A DNA stretch of 64,000 nucleotides from Polyodon spathula (Eukaryota; Chordata; Actinopteri; Acipenseriformes; Polyodontidae). Of this stretch, positions 60,269 to 64,000 are shown one piece after another. Location: contig NC_054534.1 in assembly GCF_017654505.1 (NCBI RefSeq), positions 12,751,071-12,815,070 on the forward strand. The letters run 5' to 3'. A program made the position numbers and the translations under genes. The notes beneath the pieces are model-generated. The model saw only the letters and a list, made by a program, of their open reading frames with translations, was not told the origin of the DNA and did no database searches. Each line of letters opens with the position of its first letter. The first letter of the stretch is position 1.

Positions 60269-62080
60269 CCATTATTTCTGTGCCTAAATGGAATATCTGC
60301 AAAAACAAATATGAACCGTACCATATTTTGAACATAGTGAGGTGAAACACGAAATAAATTACCCAGTCAGTCTTTCTGTTTTCTTGAGAAATATATAATA
60401 TGAATAAAAAATTAAATGCTACCACTCACCACTCATGCAATTCTCAGAAACAAGATTCCATCAATCTGTCTGACGTGTAATTATGTCTGCACTCATTCAT
60501 ACCTTCTTATAAATAAAATATTACGGTATTAAATTGCAACTATTGGGCTATATATGACCTACTTCTTTAATAATTATGTCACTGTAACGCGAGACACTGG
60601 ACATACAGTAAGATGTTGCTGGAATGTAAAACAAAAAAAATGTTTTGTACATTTTGCATTGGCATTCTACTTCCTGAAAAAAAAAAAAAAAACTATGAAA
60701 TAAGAAAATGGGTTTATTACATTGATGTTCTTTGTCCAATATCCATAATACATTATCCAATAGCTTTTCCCTGAATGATAACCAGTATAGTTTTTCTATC
60801 CCACTTGTTGACATTCATTGCTTCCGCTGAGGTCACAAACAATATACAGTAAAAACATCCAAAAACTTAATTTAAATATGAAACTCCATATTTATATTAC
60901 GTTTTTTTAGTGTAGTGTAGCCATACACTTAAAAATAGTCTTTTGTATTAGAGATATCTGTAAGTGTTTCCTCATCAGCATAACACAAGCATGATGTAGA
61001 TAAAATGAAATCCCCATTTTTAATTTCTGTTTCACTTATTGAGCTATAACTGACACATATACTGGGCTATACACTTTCACAGCAAAATTATATTAAGTGA
61101 TACAGTATATAGTCAAATTTGACCAACACAACATCATCTGCTTATTAAGTTAGCCCTATAGGTCAGCCTACAAAACATCTTTAGATTATGCCATCTTTGC
61201 TGAATTGTATTTAGCAACTCAAGGGAAAAGGACCAAGAGCAGTATATCAAGCAGAACACTATCTTGACCTATAATTAGATCCTGTAGTTCTGAGTGCTGT
61301 TACCTCGTATGTGGTTCAGGGATTAAAAACTGGTCATAAGAACATAACAGAAATTGATGACCTCACTCAGCTCCTATGTTTAGAGAATACATATAGACAT
61401 ACAAATAAAAATAATGATAATTATAGTCCTTGGAGTACTTGAAATGCGAGCAATCTGGTGCTGTTATACCCTTTACATAAAGTCATTTTATTTGATATTT
61501 GATTTGTTTAGTGCCTTGTGATAGCAGTACTGGTGTTCCACCTTCAAGAGAATACTGTACACACTTTACTTTTATATAGGAGATATATAGAGTGAATAAC
61601 AGTAAGGAATTTACATGCGAATAAAGTGACTATAAAATAAACGTTTGCTATTGTAAAGCTTAAACATAGGGCTCAGTCTGGGACCACACAGTCCTCTTTT
61701 GAGTTAATGAAGCTTCCAACACTAACAGTGTCAATATACCAGGAGAGTAGGCCATACCATGTGTTCACTGCAATCCGGGAGCACCATTTTTTTTTTTTTC
61801 TGTCAGTTCTTTTAAAGCATGATTGCTTTAAATATAGTAGTATTTAACTTTATTGGGATTCCTTTACTGTTTTGGGAAGTGTTGATTAAATACATTAATT
61901 ACACTCCTTTTCAGAAGAACAGTTAAATTGAGTAAAGTGCTTCGACTGACCACATCAAGAAAAGTGTGACAAGCGAAAAATATAATAGAATGCACTGAAT
62001 TTCAACATTATGATCTAATCACTAGCAGAATGAATATCTGGTGATAGTTTAGGGTGCCACTATTAAGTGAATGTTGCCGT
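60267..62080. other. Noncoding sequence, nothing recognised
   Basis: AT-rich. No Ig-domain exon of CNTFR was seen on the minus strand. Confidence 0.5.
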
Positions 62081-62082
62081 TT

Positions 62083-62158
<76 letters not shown>
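62081..62158. repeat. (TA)n microsatellite
   Basis: About 36 TA units with one GA interruption. Confidence 0.95.
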
Positions 62159-63579
62159 CAATATATACAGTCAGGTACGCCATGCAGAGCATTTCACTTA
62201 GAATCAGTTGATCTAAGCTCATATCTTTACTGAGGGCAGTTATGACTTTAGAAGGAACCAGCCCTACACAGTTGACTCTCATTTCTTTTTGCCGGGTATG
62301 GAATTTCAGCTGTTCCTGTAAACTACAGAACCCCCTATTAAGAATGTAGGAGTCCTTTGTAATAGAGAACAGCAGGGGGTAGGGGCTTAATGCTGTGTAA
62401 GTCCTCAGTGCTGGTAACAGGATTGATATGGTTTATTATTATGCAGCATCTTAGCAGATGTAGAGCTAACAAAATGAGAAGTTATAACTGAATACCTGCT
62501 GTTACTAAATATGTATGCGACAACCCAACAGAATTCCTGTATAAGCCCCATAAGCTCCTTTTTATGTTGTTTATGACTACAGGTTTAGTCTCCACTAACT
62601 GCCTCTGCATGCAGCCCCTTTGCTCAGTCACACAAGAGGTTGTATTCGCCAAATGAGTCAAGGAAGTGTTAGGCAGGGCTATCACCAGTCCCCACTTACT
62701 TGCAAGTATAAACCAAACCACCTGATATTTCAAATACAGCACTAGAGATTTAAAGTTGCTGCGCTTTCCCCATCCCTAAACCATATTCTGTGCCAGTATC
62801 ACTTCCATGATCTAGCTGCAATCAGGTATCAAAAAACAAAAACAATGTCTTCAGAACAATGGGGGAGCATGGAACAATCATGTGATAGGATGCTAATGCT
62901 TAATAAGAGGTAAGAAAATGCATTTTAAAGCCTTGATAACAAGATAACAGGTTTTTACTTTGAGCATGTCTGCTTGGTCCAGAGAATCTTTCTCCACACT
63001 GTGGAAATTAAACTCACTGGGGTCTATTTGATTTGAGGTGCTGTATTTGAATATCTGATGTGATAATGAAAGTAAGTAGATATTTAAAGTTTTTTATTAT
63101 GATTATTATTTTTTTTTTATATATAAGATTACAATACTACATTTGCAGTCTTTCTCCAGTGCATCATGTCATGAAACAGAGTTGTGCATTTGTTGTGCTC
63201 ACTTTGGGTAGTTATCATTTTTACAACGCCACACCATGGGCAGGATTTTCAAAAGATCATGATAACTCCAGAGTTAATCAAGACATCGGGATGCAGCGTT
63301 GATTTTGTCATTTTTCAAGTGGTTGTTATGCCTATTTCGTTATTAAATAATCTTCCTAATGTGATTTCCAAAATGATGTTGATTTACAAAATAATGTTAA
63401 TATCTTAATGAGCAGTGCTGCTTGTGACTATTTCTTTCATTATAACTCATCTTGAAACACCAATTGAACAGACCGTGACTGTGACGACGACAATACAGAG
63501 ACTACTAGATAATTCAGTATTTGTAGTTATGTAAATATTGTAGACTTTTATATACTTGTGGTTATGATTAAGACTTGTT
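62159..63579. other. Noncoding sequence, nothing recognised
   Basis: No supported feature. Short open frames lack domains. Confidence 0.5.
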
Positions 63580-63860
63580 AATCCATTTGACTTCCTGTGC
63601 ACTAGTAGTTTCCATAACAGCGAATTATGCTTCCATTCATTTTTCTTGATCTCATTAACATGCATTTTGATAAACGAGTTCCCCTTATTTAGTCGTTAAG
63701 ACAGGAAGTGATGTACATGACCTGCAACAATTAAGCTTTTTAATGAGAAATGCGTTCATTAACGACCTCATCGACTCAATTTCAAAGCATTGATTTAATT
63801 AGCACATTTTGTTTGAAAATCACTTGCTACTGAAGCTCTCGTTACTATAGCATGAGTTTG
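63580..63860. promoter_or_regulatory. Candidate regulatory block rich in TAAT/ATTA cores
   Basis: Contains CTCATTAACATGC, TTTTTAATGAGAAATGCG, TTCATTAACGACC and GATTTAATTAGCAC within about 200 bp, a density that suggests homeodomain binding. No repeat or coding explanation. Weak, composition-level evidence. Confidence 0.22.
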
Positions 63861-64000
63861 ATACAATAACACAGTTTTTTTGAAAATCCTGCCCTTACTA
63901 CATAATTCAGGAAGAAATCACCCAAATAGGATAAAATATAGGTGGATCCAATAAGAGTGTTTCCTATGTTTTTAGTGCTTTTGGAACATGATTCCAGGAC

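Overview
The window is vertebrate nuclear DNA, most likely from a ray-finned fish. It is AT-rich, mostly intron, and crowded with fish-type DNA transposons (Tc1/mariner, hAT, piggyBac-like and palindromic MITEs), a Ty3/gypsy LTR element, LTR-like remnants, SINEs and long (TA)n, (CA)n and (TCTA)n microsatellites. A long-intron CNTFR gene, together with a SINE type I associate with sturgeon or paddlefish genomes, hints at a non-teleost actinopterygian. That placement is inference from memory.

The only host gene recognised is on the minus strand: the ciliary neurotrophic factor receptor alpha subunit (CNTFR). Four consecutive coding exons are visible, in transcript order 32657-32774, 30974-31140, 27364-27527 and about 599-775. 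They encode the two fibronectin-III (cytokine-receptor homology) domains and end just after the WSDWS motif. Splice sites and phases join cleanly (2, 1, 0). The signal-peptide and Ig-domain exons were not found in the 31 kb upstream, and no classical GPI-signal exon was found; both probably lie outside the window. The largest visible intron (776-27363) is about 26.6 kb.

Intron 776-27363 holds a tRNA-type SINE, a 509-bp Harbinger-like MITE (4213-4721), a broken Tc1 copy (8751-10291), a second SINE (11000-11362), a decayed Tc1 (12730-14028), a possible conserved noncoding block (15640-16290), a Ty3/gypsy element with matching LTRs and a 5-bp target duplication (16888-21548), and an LTR-like block (24752-25476). 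Between 31 and 38 kb there are LTR-like repeats, a solo LTR with target duplication (34331-34749), a palindromic MITE and a truncated Tc1.

From 38 to 64 kb no exon is recognised. This part has a 991-bp hAT element with an 8-bp target duplication (46329-47319); a three-layer nest at 51388-52965, in which a palindromic element is interrupted by a solo LTR and a piggyBac-like MITE; a Tc1 element with a full-length 371-codon transposase frame whose second catalytic Asp is Gly (55439-57048); and another decayed Tc1 (58785-60198). Several noncoding blocks rich in homeodomain-type ATTA/TAAT words may be regulatory.

I did not find a convincing undescribed biological system. The most interesting points are the missing conserved Cys codon and the in-frame hydrophobic read-through in CNTFR, the nested transposon stack, and the single-residue inactivation of an otherwise full-length Tc1 transposase.
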